Assembly: GCF_018502485.1 (NCBI RefSeq)
Contig: NZ_CP075546.1
Strand: one strand, 5' to 3'
From: Methanospirillum purgamenti
GTDB lineage: Archaea; Halobacteriota; Methanomicrobia; Methanomicrobiales; Methanospirillaceae
DNA length: 64,000 nt
In this document: in pieces, positions 9,472 through 18,534 of the stretch
Layout of the letters: every line of letters starts with the position of its first letter
How positions within the stretch are numbered: position 1 is the first letter of the stretch
The notes under the pieces: model-generated
Seen by the model: the letters and a program-made list of their open reading frames with translations, nothing else
The model's database searches: none
What the model was told of the DNA's origin: nothing
Position numbers and translations under genes: made by a program

Positions 9472-10020
9472 ATGAATCCAAAAAGGTTGTTTGTTGGGAA
9501 CCTGACATATTCTGTTGATGAAAAGCAGTTATGGGGACTGTTTTCCAAATATGGTGAAGTTGTTGGTGTCAGGATAATTGAAGGGAAAGGATACGGATTT
9601 GTTGAGATGGAGAGTTATGAAGATGCACGAACGGCACGAAATGCCCTCAACGAAACGGAATTCATGGGACGAAATCTTCTCATTGATGATGTAAGGCCTC
9701 CAAAAAGTAAGACCGGGTTTCAAAACAGGTCTGGTGGAAGATTCCAGGGTCAAAAACCAACATATGGAAAATCAGCTAGTCCACGGGGAAAATCTGGGTC
9801 TGGAACACGAGGTAAATCATCCCAGAGATCTGGTAAAAATGCACCAACCAGACAGAGGGAATCTGATTATTCAGAGCGAACTTTACGAAGTGCTCCTCGG
9901 CCAGATAAAAAGGATACTGCTCCTGCCGGGAAAAACAGACCGAGTAAAACTCCCCCTCGCGATGATAAACCTGCTCAGAAAAAAACAAAGACACGGTTCT
10001 GGCCGGGTGGATCCAGATAA
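9472..10020 (+). CDS. RRM RNA-binding protein with basic disordered tail
   Basis: 182 aa from the ATG at 9472 (MNPKRLF); an upstream in-frame ATG at 9448 would add eight residues. One RNA recognition motif fills residues 3-80: RNP2 is LFVGNL and RNP1 is GYGFVEM. The remaining 100 residues are low-complexity, rich in Lys, Arg, Ser, Gly and Pro, and likely disordered. RRM proteins are uncommon in archaea; this domain organisation resembles the small single-RRM proteins of bacteria and plants. A related RRM gene with a Gly-rich tail is 4.4 kb away. Confidence 0.9.
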   Translation: MNPKRLFVGNLTYSVDEKQLWGLFSKYGEVVGVRIIEGKGYGFVEMESYEDARTARNALNETEFMGRNLLIDDVRPPKSKTGFQNRSGGRFQGQKPTYGKSASPRGKSGSGTRGKSSQRSGKNAPTRQRESDYSERTLRSAPRPDKKDTAPAGKNRPSKTPPRDDKPAQKKTKTRFWPGGSR

Positions 10021-10058
10021 TTCTTCTAATTTTCAGATTCTGATATTTTTTTATGATA

Positions 10059-10886
10059 TTAGTGGTGTTCTGGAAACTTTTCTGACGAGGGAATTGTTGG
10101 GTTTTCCACATATCTGATTACCAATCTGATAACTTCAGAATTTTTTGGCAGGAGAATGTGACAATACCGATAGGGCTCATCCAACATTGTTTCTGGATTA
10201 CACGGGATGAGATCAAACTCTGTCCCTGGAAGATATGAATCATAATGGGGAATGACACCATCTCCAAGCCAGGTTTTTCTCCAGGTCTCATCATGACCCA
10301 GTACCCAGGTTCTTCCTTCAAAGCTTGGGAAAAAAGCCGGATCTCCTGTCCGGTTTGCTGAAAGAATATTCCTATATCTGATATCCGGACGGATACCTGC
10401 TTTTCTGAGCTGAAATGTCTCCCTACTTTTTATTCGAAGGCCCTGGACATTGATATCCTTTTCAGGTTCATATCTTTTCGGGACAAATTCCCCTGACAGG
10501 ATTTGGATAACATGAGGGCCATACTTTGGATCATTAAAGATCTCTGCCATTGAAGAGCCCTGGTTTGGAACACCTATCTCTATGAGCTGCCTGACATTTT
10601 CTTCTCTTTTTCCTCCATCGATTACCTCGACATAATATCTGGTAACATACCCACCCATTGAATGGCAGATAATATCAACCGGTCCGGTATATCCGGTCAC
10701 TTTCCGTTTCTCATGAAGGAAGGATTTGAGTTGGTGGGCAATTTGTGAGATTGTCGATTCATGTAGATCAGAGTAATCAAAGAGCCAGATCTTTTCAGTG
10801 GGGATATTCACCCGTTCAATAAGTCTTCTCCAGATACCCGGATGACTCTTCCACCCATGAACCAAAACTAAAGGAATTGAATCCAT
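10059..10886 (-). CDS. Alpha/beta hydrolase, lipase/esterase-like
   Basis: 275 aa. The oxyanion-hole HG motif is at 10-11 (VLVHGW) and the nucleophile elbow is CHSMGG with Ser76. The later GVPNQGSSMAE segment is typical of bacterial-type lipases; a C-terminal His (YRYCHILL) could complete the triad. No signal peptide is seen, so it is probably cytoplasmic. It starts two bases after the end of the DUF2115 gene, so the pair is probably one operon. The substrate is unknown. Confidence 0.8.
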   Translation of the reverse strand: MDSIPLVLVHGWKSHPGIWRRLIERVNIPTEKIWLFDYSDLHESTISQIAHQLKSFLHEKRKVTGYTGPVDIICHSMGGYVTRYYVEVIDGGKREENVRQLIEIGVPNQGSSMAEIFNDPKYGPHVIQILSGEFVPKRYEPEKDINVQGLRIKSRETFQLRKAGIRPDIRYRNILSANRTGDPAFFPSFEGRTWVLGHDETWRKTWLGDGVIPHYDSYLPGTEFDLIPCNPETMLDEPYRYCHILLPKNSEVIRLVIRYVENPTIPSSEKFPEHH

Positions 10887-10888
10887 GA

Positions 10889-11497
10889 TTAATCTGTCTG
10901 CCTGGCTGGACAGAAGTTACAGATGGAGAAGAATACATCCTTTTCCTTATCACGAATCGGACAATAGTACTCTTCACCCTGTTTCTCCACAACCTGGCCT
11001 CCGGGAAATGGCATCCCGACCGGGTGACCAGGAAGGTCTTCGACAAACATGGTATATGCTGCAATCAGATAGTAAAAAAGCCGGTGCTTCGGGCTCCAGA
11101 TCTCAGGGTTTTTCCATGTATCCTCATCCCATGCCATACACCCGTCAGGTATCATCTGGCAGTAGGAGAGAAAGAGTTCTGGATCACGGAATGGGTCAGA
11201 ACACTTCAGAAAGATCCCCTTTCTATACCTGGAGAGGAGCATATGGTGAGCCCCGAATATCTGGTCCCTGAAATAGGATCTGATTTTATGCCGGTAATGT
11301 GCTGGAAGTTGTTCTATCTCAAGATTTAATCTCCCTCCGATCACCTGTAGTTCTAATACAGAGTATTTCAGAATTTCTTCAGCAACAATGGTGCCAAGAT
11401 CCCCTTTATGAGCCGCACCAGCCATTCGTGCTACAATTGATTCGATTTTTGATCGCTCTGGATCTGTCATCCCACAGCAGACCCGTTCGGTTATCAC
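10889..11497 (-). CDS. DUF2115 (UPF0305) family methanogen protein
   Basis: 202 aa. It matches the methanogen-restricted DUF2115 family by its C-terminal Cys pattern (YYCPIRDKEKDV...CNFCPA) and the central YRKGIFLKCSDPF segment. The four cysteines could bind a metal or cluster. No function is established. It is the first gene of a two-gene operon with the downstream alpha/beta hydrolase, which may hint at a shared substrate. Confidence 0.75.
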   Translation of the reverse strand: MITERVCCGMTDPERSKIESIVARMAGAAHKGDLGTIVAEEILKYSVLELQVIGGRLNLEIEQLPAHYRHKIRSYFRDQIFGAHHMLLSRYRKGIFLKCSDPFRDPELFLSYCQMIPDGCMAWDEDTWKNPEIWSPKHRLFYYLIAAYTMFVEDLPGHPVGMPFPGGQVVEKQGEEYYCPIRDKEKDVFFSICNFCPARQTD

Positions 11498-11613
11498 TTG
11501 TTATACATGAAACCGGAGATACAATATAGTTTCATGCAATGTACCCAATAGGAAGCAGAGACTGAAGGTCCATGTGTCCACTACTATTACCTTTCCAAGA
11601 CGACATATAAGAG

Positions 11614-12648
11614 ATGGAACCTTCGAATATTTCCGCTTTAATTATCCTCATTAGTGGCATTATCGGCATTATATTTATAATGGCAGTCGGAAATCTGCTT
11701 AGATCACGGGCAAAACGGACCGAAAGTGTCATCGATGATATCATCCTTTCATCTATCGGAAAACCCCTGATCCTCTTCCTCGTCATCATCACTATCTATT
11801 CCTCTCTAGCAATAAGTACCCTCATTCCCGCTGAATACGCCTGGATCCTGGACAATAGGTACCTGATGGTCTGCATTACCATCCTTGCGACCTGGATCTT
11901 CTGGTCATTTGTGAAAAATGTAGCACACCAGTATGAAGAACATATACTCCAGTCTGCATCAAATGAAGCAGGAATCAGGTTCTATCACTTCTTCAGATCA
12001 ACATTCAGTTATATTGTCTGGATTATTGCAGGACTCATTATTCTTAAAATACTCAATGTTGACATTACTCCCCTTCTTGCTGCCGGAGGTATTGTCGGAA
12101 TAGCAGTTGGTTTTGCAGGGAAGGATATCCTGGGCAATTTCTTTTCAGGTGCACTGCTTGCAGCGGATCAACCCTTCCTTATCGGTGATCGGATACAGGT
12201 GCAGGAATTCATCGGTGACGTGATCACTATCGGGCCCAGAAGTACGAGAATTAAAACCCTTGACAGTCAAATCGTCACTATTCCGAATTCAATCCTCACC
12301 AATGATGTGGTAATCAATTACGCAGAACCAAATCAGGAGATCAAAGTCCGGATAAATCTTGGGGTAGCCTACGGCAGTGATATTGTAAAAGTCAAGGCCC
12401 TTCTTTTAAAGATTGCAGGTGAGATCATTGATACCGGCCTCTGTCTTCATGAGCCGGAACCATCAGTATATTTCCTTGATTTCGCAGAATCCAGTCTGAA
12501 CCTGCAGATGATTATCTGGACAGATAAGTATACCATGACTTACGAGATCCGTGATTTCATAAACTGCCGCATTCTGAAGGTATTTAAAAACGAGGGTATT
12601 GAGATACCATTTCCCCAGGTGGATGTGCACCTGAAAAAGGAAGGATAA
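11614..12648 (+). CDS. MscS-type small-conductance mechanosensitive channel
   Basis: 344 aa. There are about four N-terminal spans, then the pore helix with the small-residue pattern LAAGGIVGIAVGFAGKD at about 150-167, followed by the beta domain (FLIGDRIQV, TRIKTLDSQIVTIPNS) and the alpha/beta C-terminal domain. This is the standard MscS organisation; the protein releases solutes under hypo-osmotic stress. The gene has its own promoter region and no operon partner. Confidence 0.9.
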   Translation: MEPSNISALIILISGIIGIIFIMAVGNLLRSRAKRTESVIDDIILSSIGKPLILFLVIITIYSSLAISTLIPAEYAWILDNRYLMVCITILATWIFWSFVKNVAHQYEEHILQSASNEAGIRFYHFFRSTFSYIVWIIAGLIILKILNVDITPLLAAGGIVGIAVGFAGKDILGNFFSGALLAADQPFLIGDRIQVQEFIGDVITIGPRSTRIKTLDSQIVTIPNSILTNDVVINYAEPNQEIKVRINLGVAYGSDIVKVKALLLKIAGEIIDTGLCLHEPEPSVYFLDFAESSLNLQMIIWTDKYTMTYEIRDFINCRILKVFKNEGIEIPFPQVDVHLKKEG

Positions 12649-12700
12649 ATTACAGAATTCCCTATACATCCTTCATAAGGCCAGGGGGTACATATTGTTT

Positions 12701-13009
12701 ATGGAACTTTCCCCCATGGAACTTTTTCAGAAAGAGGCCCCTGAGGCTGCAGCAGCGTTCAATGGTCTTATCCAGGCACTTATCGCATCAGAAGGATTAG
12801 ACCAGAAAACAAAGCAGCTCATCTATATCGCTATGAAAACTGCAATGGGAGATGATCGGGCGGTCCGGGCTCACCTTCCGATGGCGAAGGGACTTGGGGC
12901 AACAAGAGAGGAGATACTTGATGCGGTCCTCCTGACCCTCACCGTCAGCGGTATATCTGGTGTATTAAAGGTTCTCCCCCTTATAGTTGAGATGTATGAT
13001 GAACAATGA
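12701..13009 (+). CDS. Carboxymuconolactone decarboxylase (AhpD-like) family protein, redox motif absent
   Basis: 102 aa, helical, with the CMD-family pattern IYIAMKTAMGDDRAVRAHLPMAKGLGATREEI. Redox-active members carry a CxxC in front of the His; here that segment is DDRAVRAH, so a peroxidase-like thiol role is unlikely. A purine-rich ribosome site (AGGGGG, 12683-12688) precedes both a TTG at 12695 and the chosen ATG. Its stop overlaps the start of the Nre gene (ATGA-type overlap), which implies translational coupling. Confidence 0.75.
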   Translation: MELSPMELFQKEAPEAAAAFNGLIQALIASEGLDQKTKQLIYIAMKTAMGDDRAVRAHLPMAKGLGATREEILDAVLLTLTVSGISGVLKVLPLIVEMYDEQ

Positions 13010-14223
13010 GTATCGGAAAGGCTGAATACCTGCGGACTCTGACTACTTCAACCCTTCAGGGTCGTTCGGTGCCCATCGGTACTGAGCTGGATGGAAGTTC
13101 ACCTCCATCCATCTTCATTGGAAGTGCCGGATACCCGAAGGTCTTTGCCGGACCCCTTATCACTCCCGAACATGGAGATACAGGAGTATATGACACGCCT
13201 GAGTCATGGATCCCTGCAAAGAAGTCACAGGAGGAGATTATAGGATACCGGCTCGGTCTGGTACGTGGAAAACGCCTTGTTGAGACCACCGATATACACA
13301 GTAGATTTGTCAGCCAGCTGCAGGAGATTGTGCTGTCAGACACATCGGTTGAGAGTGAGGCCGCATTTCTTGAGGTTCCTACTGGTTTTTCATTCAGTGA
13401 GGAGCATGCACCTTTTGGACCAAGTGCATCAATTGATAAACTCTCATGTGAACCGGTGAGATGGAATCACCATCTTGAACGGGCCTTTGACGACACCGAC
13501 CTGCTGGCAAGGGATGCAGTCATAAATCTCCATAAAGAGAAGGTTCCTTTTTCTTCGATTCAAAAGGCATTTTCCGCAGGAACTATGGGGAACGGGAAAA
13601 AAAGGCATCTAGTACCTACCCGGTGGTCAATCACTGCGGTTGATAGTACGTTAGCAAATCATCTCTTTCACCAGGTAAAAAAGTTTAGTCTGATAGATTC
13701 CTGGCGGGTTCATGAATTTAGCAGTCTGCATAATCGTTATGCTGTAATATTAACCCCCACCGGATGGCAGTACGAGTGGACAGAAGCATTTATCAGGGTA
13801 CTCGGTGATGAAGAACTTATTTTTTCAGATAGTGAGATAAAAAGCCCGAAAACGGAATACTCAACCGTCGGCGGGTGTTATTACACATGTAAAATGGCAA
13901 TTCTTGAAGCCCTTCTCCGTGAACAAAAGCAAGCTGGTGCTATTGTTCTCCGAGAAGCAACCGAAGGATATGTGCCACTCGGGGTATTTAATGTCCGCGA
14001 GAATGTCAGAAATGCCATGCTGACCAAAGGGCTGGAGTTTGAAACATTTAAGGATGCATTCTCATATGCATCCGGAAAAATGACCCTGAAACCAGAACAA
14101 TTTATTACCTCAGGAAAATTGCTCAGGTCACTTATGAAAGAACAACAAACACGATTGTCTGATTTTTCTCATCACAAAAACCTGATGTTGATGAGGCCGA
14201 AATATAAGTCCACAGAAGAGTGA
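13006..14223 (+). CDS. Nre family DNA repair protein
   Basis: 405 aa, recognised by the Nre-family segments FIGSAGYPKVFAGPL near the N-terminus, HLVPTRWSITAVD in the middle and the GGCYYTCKMAILEALL region. Nre proteins in archaea act in repair of mitomycin C damage and interact with the PCNA clamp. A weak PIP-like sequence is near the end (QTRLSDF), but with Ser where a second aromatic is expected. The N-terminal Cys4 zinc finger I recall in typical NreA proteins is absent, and overlap with the upstream gene leaves no room for it. Confidence 0.8.
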   Translation: MSIGKAEYLRTLTTSTLQGRSVPIGTELDGSSPPSIFIGSAGYPKVFAGPLITPEHGDTGVYDTPESWIPAKKSQEEIIGYRLGLVRGKRLVETTDIHSRFVSQLQEIVLSDTSVESEAAFLEVPTGFSFSEEHAPFGPSASIDKLSCEPVRWNHHLERAFDDTDLLARDAVINLHKEKVPFSSIQKAFSAGTMGNGKKRHLVPTRWSITAVDSTLANHLFHQVKKFSLIDSWRVHEFSSLHNRYAVILTPTGWQYEWTEAFIRVLGDEELIFSDSEIKSPKTEYSTVGGCYYTCKMAILEALLREQKQAGAIVLREATEGYVPLGVFNVRENVRNAMLTKGLEFETFKDAFSYASGKMTLKPEQFITSGKLLRSLMKEQQTRLSDFSHHKNLMLMRPKYKSTEE

Positions 14224-14382
14224 TGGTGGTTTTTGTGCCCTTTAGGATAATCGTGTGTATCGCTCTACCCTAACTTCTCATGGATTTATTTACGCATGCC
14301 CTGATGATATGGATAATGATGAATAAAAAAAGGAGAAATGTCCCCTAATCCATGCAATTAGTATGGAAATTTTTAAAAAAGT

Positions 14383-14718
14383 TTAGTATCTTCTGCGGTT
14401 ACCGCCAAAGCCACCGCTTCCGCTACCGCCGCCATAGCCACGGTTTCCACCAAAGGAACTATTGCCACCGAATTCACGGCGTGGCTGCATGGGACGGGCC
14501 TCGTCAATCCGCAGGGTTCTTCCACCAAATTCGGTCTGGTTTAGGGAATCCATTGCGTTTTGTGCCTCTTCGGAGGTGCTCATTTCTACAAATCCAAATC
14601 CTTTCTGCTCAATAAGTTTGACATTGTCAACTGTTCCAAAAGGAGCAAAAAGTTCTCTGATCTGGGTCTCATTTGTAGAGTAGGGGAGGTTCCCAACGTA
14701 TAATCTCTTTCCTTCCAT
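14383..14718 (-). CDS. RRM RNA-binding protein with glycine-rich tail
   Basis: 111 aa from the ATG at 14718 (MEGKRLYVGNL); a TTG two codons earlier is less likely. The RRM covers residues 2-80 (RNP2 LYVGNL, RNP1 GFGFVEM) and is followed by a Gly/Asn/Arg-rich tail. This is the layout of cyanobacterial Rbp proteins and plant glycine-rich RNA-binding proteins, which are often cold-induced. The RRM core is closely similar to that of the 9.5-kb gene (both have LNxTEFxGRxLxID), so they are paralogues. A hairpin lies 22 nt upstream of the start. Confidence 0.92.
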   Translation of the reverse strand: MEGKRLYVGNLPYSTNETQIRELFAPFGTVDNVKLIEQKGFGFVEMSTSEEAQNAMDSLNQTEFGGRTLRIDEARPMQPRREFGGNSSFGGNRGYGGGSGSGGFGGNRRRY

Positions 14719-14739
14719 TATCAATCACTTATCTTTTGC

Positions 14740-14764
14740 ATCCGTGTAAATGGCAGTCACGGAT
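14740..14764 (-). promoter_or_regulatory. Leader hairpin upstream of the Gly-rich RRM gene
   Basis: On the gene strand ATCCGTG (14764-14758) pairs perfectly with CACGGAT (14746-14740) around an 11-nt loop. It sits in the presumed 5' leader, 22 nt before the ATG. A role in temperature- or protein-dependent translation is conceivable; it is inferred only from position. Confidence 0.45.
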
Positions 14765-14944
14765 CCTGGGATCCCCCCTGCCAGAGACATAACCGAGAAT
14801 AGCGTGACACAAAACACTTCAGACCGAAGGATGCTCAGGAACTATTTCAGAATTGCTCAAACGTCTGCTATACAATAATAGACGCAAGAGTATTTGAATT
14901 ATCACCATCATTTAAAAAATAAATGAGCATTATATATTCCTGTA

Positions 14945-15844
14945 TTAGATAATAACATCACATGCACCTGGTATTGCATGATCATATTTTTCCTCGTAAT
15001 AGGGATTCGTAATTACCAAGAGATGTAAATCCTGATCTGCAGTACTATTCATAACAGCACCTGGAGCAGCAAAAACAATATCTCCTGGATTAACCGGGTA
15101 TTGAGTACATCCGACAGAGTAATTACCCGAACCTGATAAAATGGTTATGAGTTGATACCGATCATCAATATAATGGTCTGGTATCTGGGAACCTTCAGAC
15201 ATCCAGACAGATCCAAGATCATATGATAGTTCAAGAGCGTCTTCTTCTGGATGTAATAACCGATAAAATCTAAATGTTTCATTGGATGTCTGATTTCCTA
15301 TAATCTGGGGAGAAATTGTCTCTTCTGATCTGATCCGGACTGTTGTGTCATGATATCCTTCTTCTCCATCTACATCTATTGAAGTAGCATTACTGTCCTG
15401 ATTTGTCCAGTCAATCAATGAAAAAAAGCGAAGCCTATCCTCATCTGCATTTTCATATCTGCGAAGTTTCATTGGCGGAATATACACCGCGTCATTCGGC
15501 CCGGCCAGGATTTGTTCATCATCAGCGGTGATGTTGATTGTTCCTTCCAGTACATATATCACCTCTGGAACTGGGAGTATTGCATCAGGTGAGAGAACTG
15601 CACCAGGATCTGCATTATACAGTGTTAGAGACGTATTGGGAGAAAGAGTCATTCCTGACATGAGGTCTAGCCGGGAGAAAACATCGGTGACATTGAGCAG
15701 TTCATCGTGCTGTACCCACTCGTAGTTATCTTCAGTCAGGACAATCCCTTCAGATTTTTCCCAAGAATTATCCGCGAATAAAACGCTACATGTTAACAGT
15801 GATAGAATAAAAGCAGTGGCAATAACCGGATATCTGAAATTCAT
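14945..15844 (-). CDS. Exported two-cupin protein
   Basis: 299 aa. A signal peptide (hydrophobic 8-24, ending LFADN) is followed by two cupin-like beta barrels: the first around 85-145 (VIYVLEGTINI, AVYIPPMKLRRY), the second around 215-285 (LITILSGSGNYSV, NPGDIVFAAPGA). The usual His metal ligands are mostly missing, so binding rather than catalysis is likely. Several NxS/T sequons fit surface glycosylation. Ligand unknown. Confidence 0.65.
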   Translation of the reverse strand: MNFRYPVIATAFILSLLTCSVLFADNSWEKSEGIVLTEDNYEWVQHDELLNVTDVFSRLDLMSGMTLSPNTSLTLYNADPGAVLSPDAILPVPEVIYVLEGTINITADDEQILAGPNDAVYIPPMKLRRYENADEDRLRFFSLIDWTNQDSNATSIDVDGEEGYHDTTVRIRSEETISPQIIGNQTSNETFRFYRLLHPEEDALELSYDLGSVWMSEGSQIPDHYIDDRYQLITILSGSGNYSVGCTQYPVNPGDIVFAAPGAVMNSTADQDLHLLVITNPYYEEKYDHAIPGACDVII

Positions 15845-15946
15845 ATACTCACGTTAGCACCACAAATATTAAGAGGGTTCTTGTATTGCCCTTATTCACT
15901 TCTAATCTCCATGTTAGATCTGGTTTTTTCTTACGCTTTTTTTAAC

Positions 15947-16612
15947 TTAAGTAAGCCAGTATATCGGATTGAGGAACATGGTGAAAGACTGAATTGTGAT
16001 GATTATGATGAGAAAAAAACTTGCAAAAAGGAAAATTGGTACGATGACTGCCAGAACTGATCTGATCAATGATAATCCTGCACACTCTTTTAAACCAACT
16101 ACCATTATAATGCTGGACCAGACTATCCCAATAATTCCCATCACTGGAACCCAACCAAAGAGAAGTGTTGGTGTAGCGGCATACATCTGTACCTTCATTG
16201 TCTGACTAAAACCCTGTTCACCCCCTACCAGAAGAATAAATGGATGTATAAGAGCGCCTGCGATGAACACAAGATATATTCCTGCAAGAAACGTCCCTAT
16301 TATTATAGCAACTCCAAATTCAGCAATGATTGGGCATATTTTTTCTGCAATATACGGACCATAATCTGGGACTATTTGTAACATCTCCCGAATTGCGTGG
16401 TCGTTGTCAAACATTCTGATCCACCCGGCAATTACTGAGAAAAATGCGAGCAGCACAATATATTGCCTGTACGCATGTGGAAGGCCTGATTCACGAACAT
16501 TTTGGAAGAATTTATTTGGGTGAAGGAGAACGCCGCGAATATCGTCAATCAGAATTTGAATCATAATTTGTACTATACTATAATCAGGTATAGTTGTTCC
16601 CTGCTGGGTCAT
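15947..16612 (-). CDS. YIP1-family membrane protein
   Basis: 221 aa with about five membrane spans. The N-terminal LLHPNKFFQNVRESG segment and the later ATPTLLFGWVPVMG segment match archaeal/bacterial Yip1-domain proteins. No function is established in prokaryotes. A shorter form could start at Met17. It lies upstream of the cupin gene on the same strand with a 102-nt gap and diverges from the DUF4430-like gene. Confidence 0.65.
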   Translation of the reverse strand: MTQQGTTIPDYSIVQIMIQILIDDIRGVLLHPNKFFQNVRESGLPHAYRQYIVLLAFFSVIAGWIRMFDNDHAIREMLQIVPDYGPYIAEKICPIIAEFGVAIIIGTFLAGIYLVFIAGALIHPFILLVGGEQGFSQTMKVQMYAATPTLLFGWVPVMGIIGIVWSSIIMVVGLKECAGLSLIRSVLAVIVPIFLFASFFLIIIITIQSFTMFLNPIYWLT

Positions 16613-16675
16613 CTTCTCATCTTATTAAATCCTACTCTTATGTACTGACACATCGTCAGATTCGAAGTGATTCAC

Positions 16676-17809
16676 ATGCAAAGACTCCAGAGATCATTAT
16701 CCGTAATACATCTGCTTTTTATTGTGCTCTTATTTTGTTCCGGCATATCATTTGCAGAAGATACGGATGATGTCATGCCTGATACAGAGATAACTGACAT
16801 AAAAGAAACGTCATCAGATATCGTTGGTCTCCTCTATAACGGAACTGTAGATACAAAAGGATCGCTTTCAGTCCTTTCATACTCTGGAACATCATATACG
16901 GTCCCAGGGAACACTCCGATTGGGATCCTTCAGATTCTTCAGGAAGCGGGAACAATAAACAAACTCTCCATTGGTGATGAATTGATGGAGAAGAAAGGAA
17001 TCCTGCTTCTTGATGGAATAGGAAACCTGAGTTTTGGAGATGAAGCCGGTTGGTATGTCAAGGTAAATGGAGAGAGACTTGAGGATGTCGTTCTGTCAGA
17101 AACCATGGGGCTTAACCGGTATCTGCTGAATGAAGGTGACGTTGTCCTATTCATTCTTGGAGATCCGAAAGGGATGGTTTCAGAATCAAAGGCATATCTG
17201 ACTGTAACGGTAGGGGAGATCCATGAAGTCCTGGCTGAACCAGTGAGTACTAACCAGGGGAATGAGACAGTCAAACCAGAACAGGATACCCTGAATGTCA
17301 CTACCAATGAAGATTTACCTAAGCTTAATGAAAAAACTGTGGAAGAAATTGAAAAAGAAAGCTCCCCGGACGAATCAGACACAAAATCTTCAAACACTTC
17401 TTCTACTGGCGACCCGGAAATCCTATATAGTGGTTCGTTCTCACTCCCATCCGGGATAGTTAACATAACAACAACTGGGGGAGATTATGAAATCGACGGT
17501 GACACTCCACTTGGACTCTTGAAAAAACTGATGGACGATGACAAAATTTCAGATATAAGCGTGAGTGACAAATCAATGAGAAAGGGTGGAATACTCTTTT
17601 TAGAAGGAATTAATGATTATCATTTTTCTGGTGATAAAACATGGTTTGTTCTAGTCAATAATATTCTTCTTAAGGACTACCTTTATCCAGATACCGACGG
17701 GTTGAATGTATATACACTTAAGACAGGAGATGAAGTAGGGTTTTACTTTGGTGAACCTGCAAGGCCAGCGGAAGATGCGGAAGCGAAATTGATTATTACG
17801 ATTGAATAG
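16676..17809 (+). CDS. Exported protein with two DUF4430-like repeats
   Basis: 377 aa from the ATG at 16676 (an upstream GTG is possible). The signal peptide ends near ISFAED. Two homologous domains of about 100 residues follow (near 55-165 and 265-377). Each has the order thr-pro-rich strand, PIGIL/PLGLL, GILLLDGI/GILFLEGI, WYVKVN/WFVLVN and a final ILGDP/YFGEP, as in transcobalamin-C-terminal-like DUF4430 domains. An acidic, Ser/Thr-rich linker joins them. Probably a cell-surface binding protein; the ligand is not evident. Confidence 0.7.
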   Translation: MQRLQRSLSVIHLLFIVLLFCSGISFAEDTDDVMPDTEITDIKETSSDIVGLLYNGTVDTKGSLSVLSYSGTSYTVPGNTPIGILQILQEAGTINKLSIGDELMEKKGILLLDGIGNLSFGDEAGWYVKVNGERLEDVVLSETMGLNRYLLNEGDVVLFILGDPKGMVSESKAYLTVTVGEIHEVLAEPVSTNQGNETVKPEQDTLNVTTNEDLPKLNEKTVEEIEKESSPDESDTKSSNTSSTGDPEILYSGSFSLPSGIVNITTTGGDYEIDGDTPLGLLKKLMDDDKISDISVSDKSMRKGGILFLEGINDYHFSGDKTWFVLVNNILLKDYLYPDTDGLNVYTLKTGDEVGFYFGEPARPAEDAEAKLIITIE

Positions 17810-17892
17810 CCTCAGTCATAAAAAAATCCATTTTTTGCAATATATGGGTTCAGATCCTGTGTAAAAAGGGAAAACTGTTTAGATTGAAAAAA

Positions 17893-18534
17893 TTACAGGA
17901 GTTTTGGGTGTTCATTGAGGAAGACCCGGATTTTCTTGTCCGAGATATCTGCCCTGTCCCCCGCCATAATTCCTGCAGAAACATAGGAATTAGATGAACC
18001 GCTCTCTCCCTTATTCCGTAATATGGCTGCCTGATCAAAATTGTCAGTAAACTGAATCATCCGATCAATCAAATCATAATATTGTAACCGCACATAATCC
18101 ATTTTCTTTGGAAATGTACTGGCATCATTATTGTTTCTGATTCTTTGACGAAGTTCATTAATATGTGTTTGAGCTGCTAAAGCATCTCCGGCATTCCAGG
18201 TATCAAGAACTGCTTTCTTTCCTTCCTGAATGAGATCAAGCTTTGTTATAACTAGTTCCTGAAAAGCCAAGTTTGGATCTGGTGTCGGTACCTGAACTGG
18301 AGTTGTGGGCTCTGGTGTGATTATTGGTGATGTTGTCGGTAATGGTGTATGACTTATTGTCTCATTTTTAGACTCGTTCACAAGCTCTTCAGGGGAGCTC
18401 TCTGACTCTTGAACTGGTTTGCTTGTTTCCTCCGGAGATACTACTGGATAAGACTGAATTTGCTCCTGTTGAACACATCCTGCGAGTAGGATTGTAACGA
18501 GGAGGATACAACCCACAATGAAATATTTAACCAT
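17893..18534 (-). CDS. Putative lipoprotein of unknown function
   Basis: 213 aa. The N-terminus is a lipoprotein signal with lipobox LLAGC (Cys20). A Pro/Thr/Ser/Glu-rich spacer (about 25-90) leads to a helical C-terminal domain with charged heptad-like stretches (TKLDLIQEGKKAVLD, HINELRQRIR). No recognised family. It is convergent with the DUF4430-like gene. Confidence 0.6.
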   Translation of the reverse strand: MVKYFIVGCILLVTILLAGCVQQEQIQSYPVVSPEETSKPVQESESSPEELVNESKNETISHTPLPTTSPIITPEPTTPVQVPTPDPNLAFQELVITKLDLIQEGKKAVLDTWNAGDALAAQTHINELRQRIRNNNDASTFPKKMDYVRLQYYDLIDRMIQFTDNFDQAAILRNKGESGSSNSYVSAGIMAGDRADISDKKIRVFLNEHPKLL

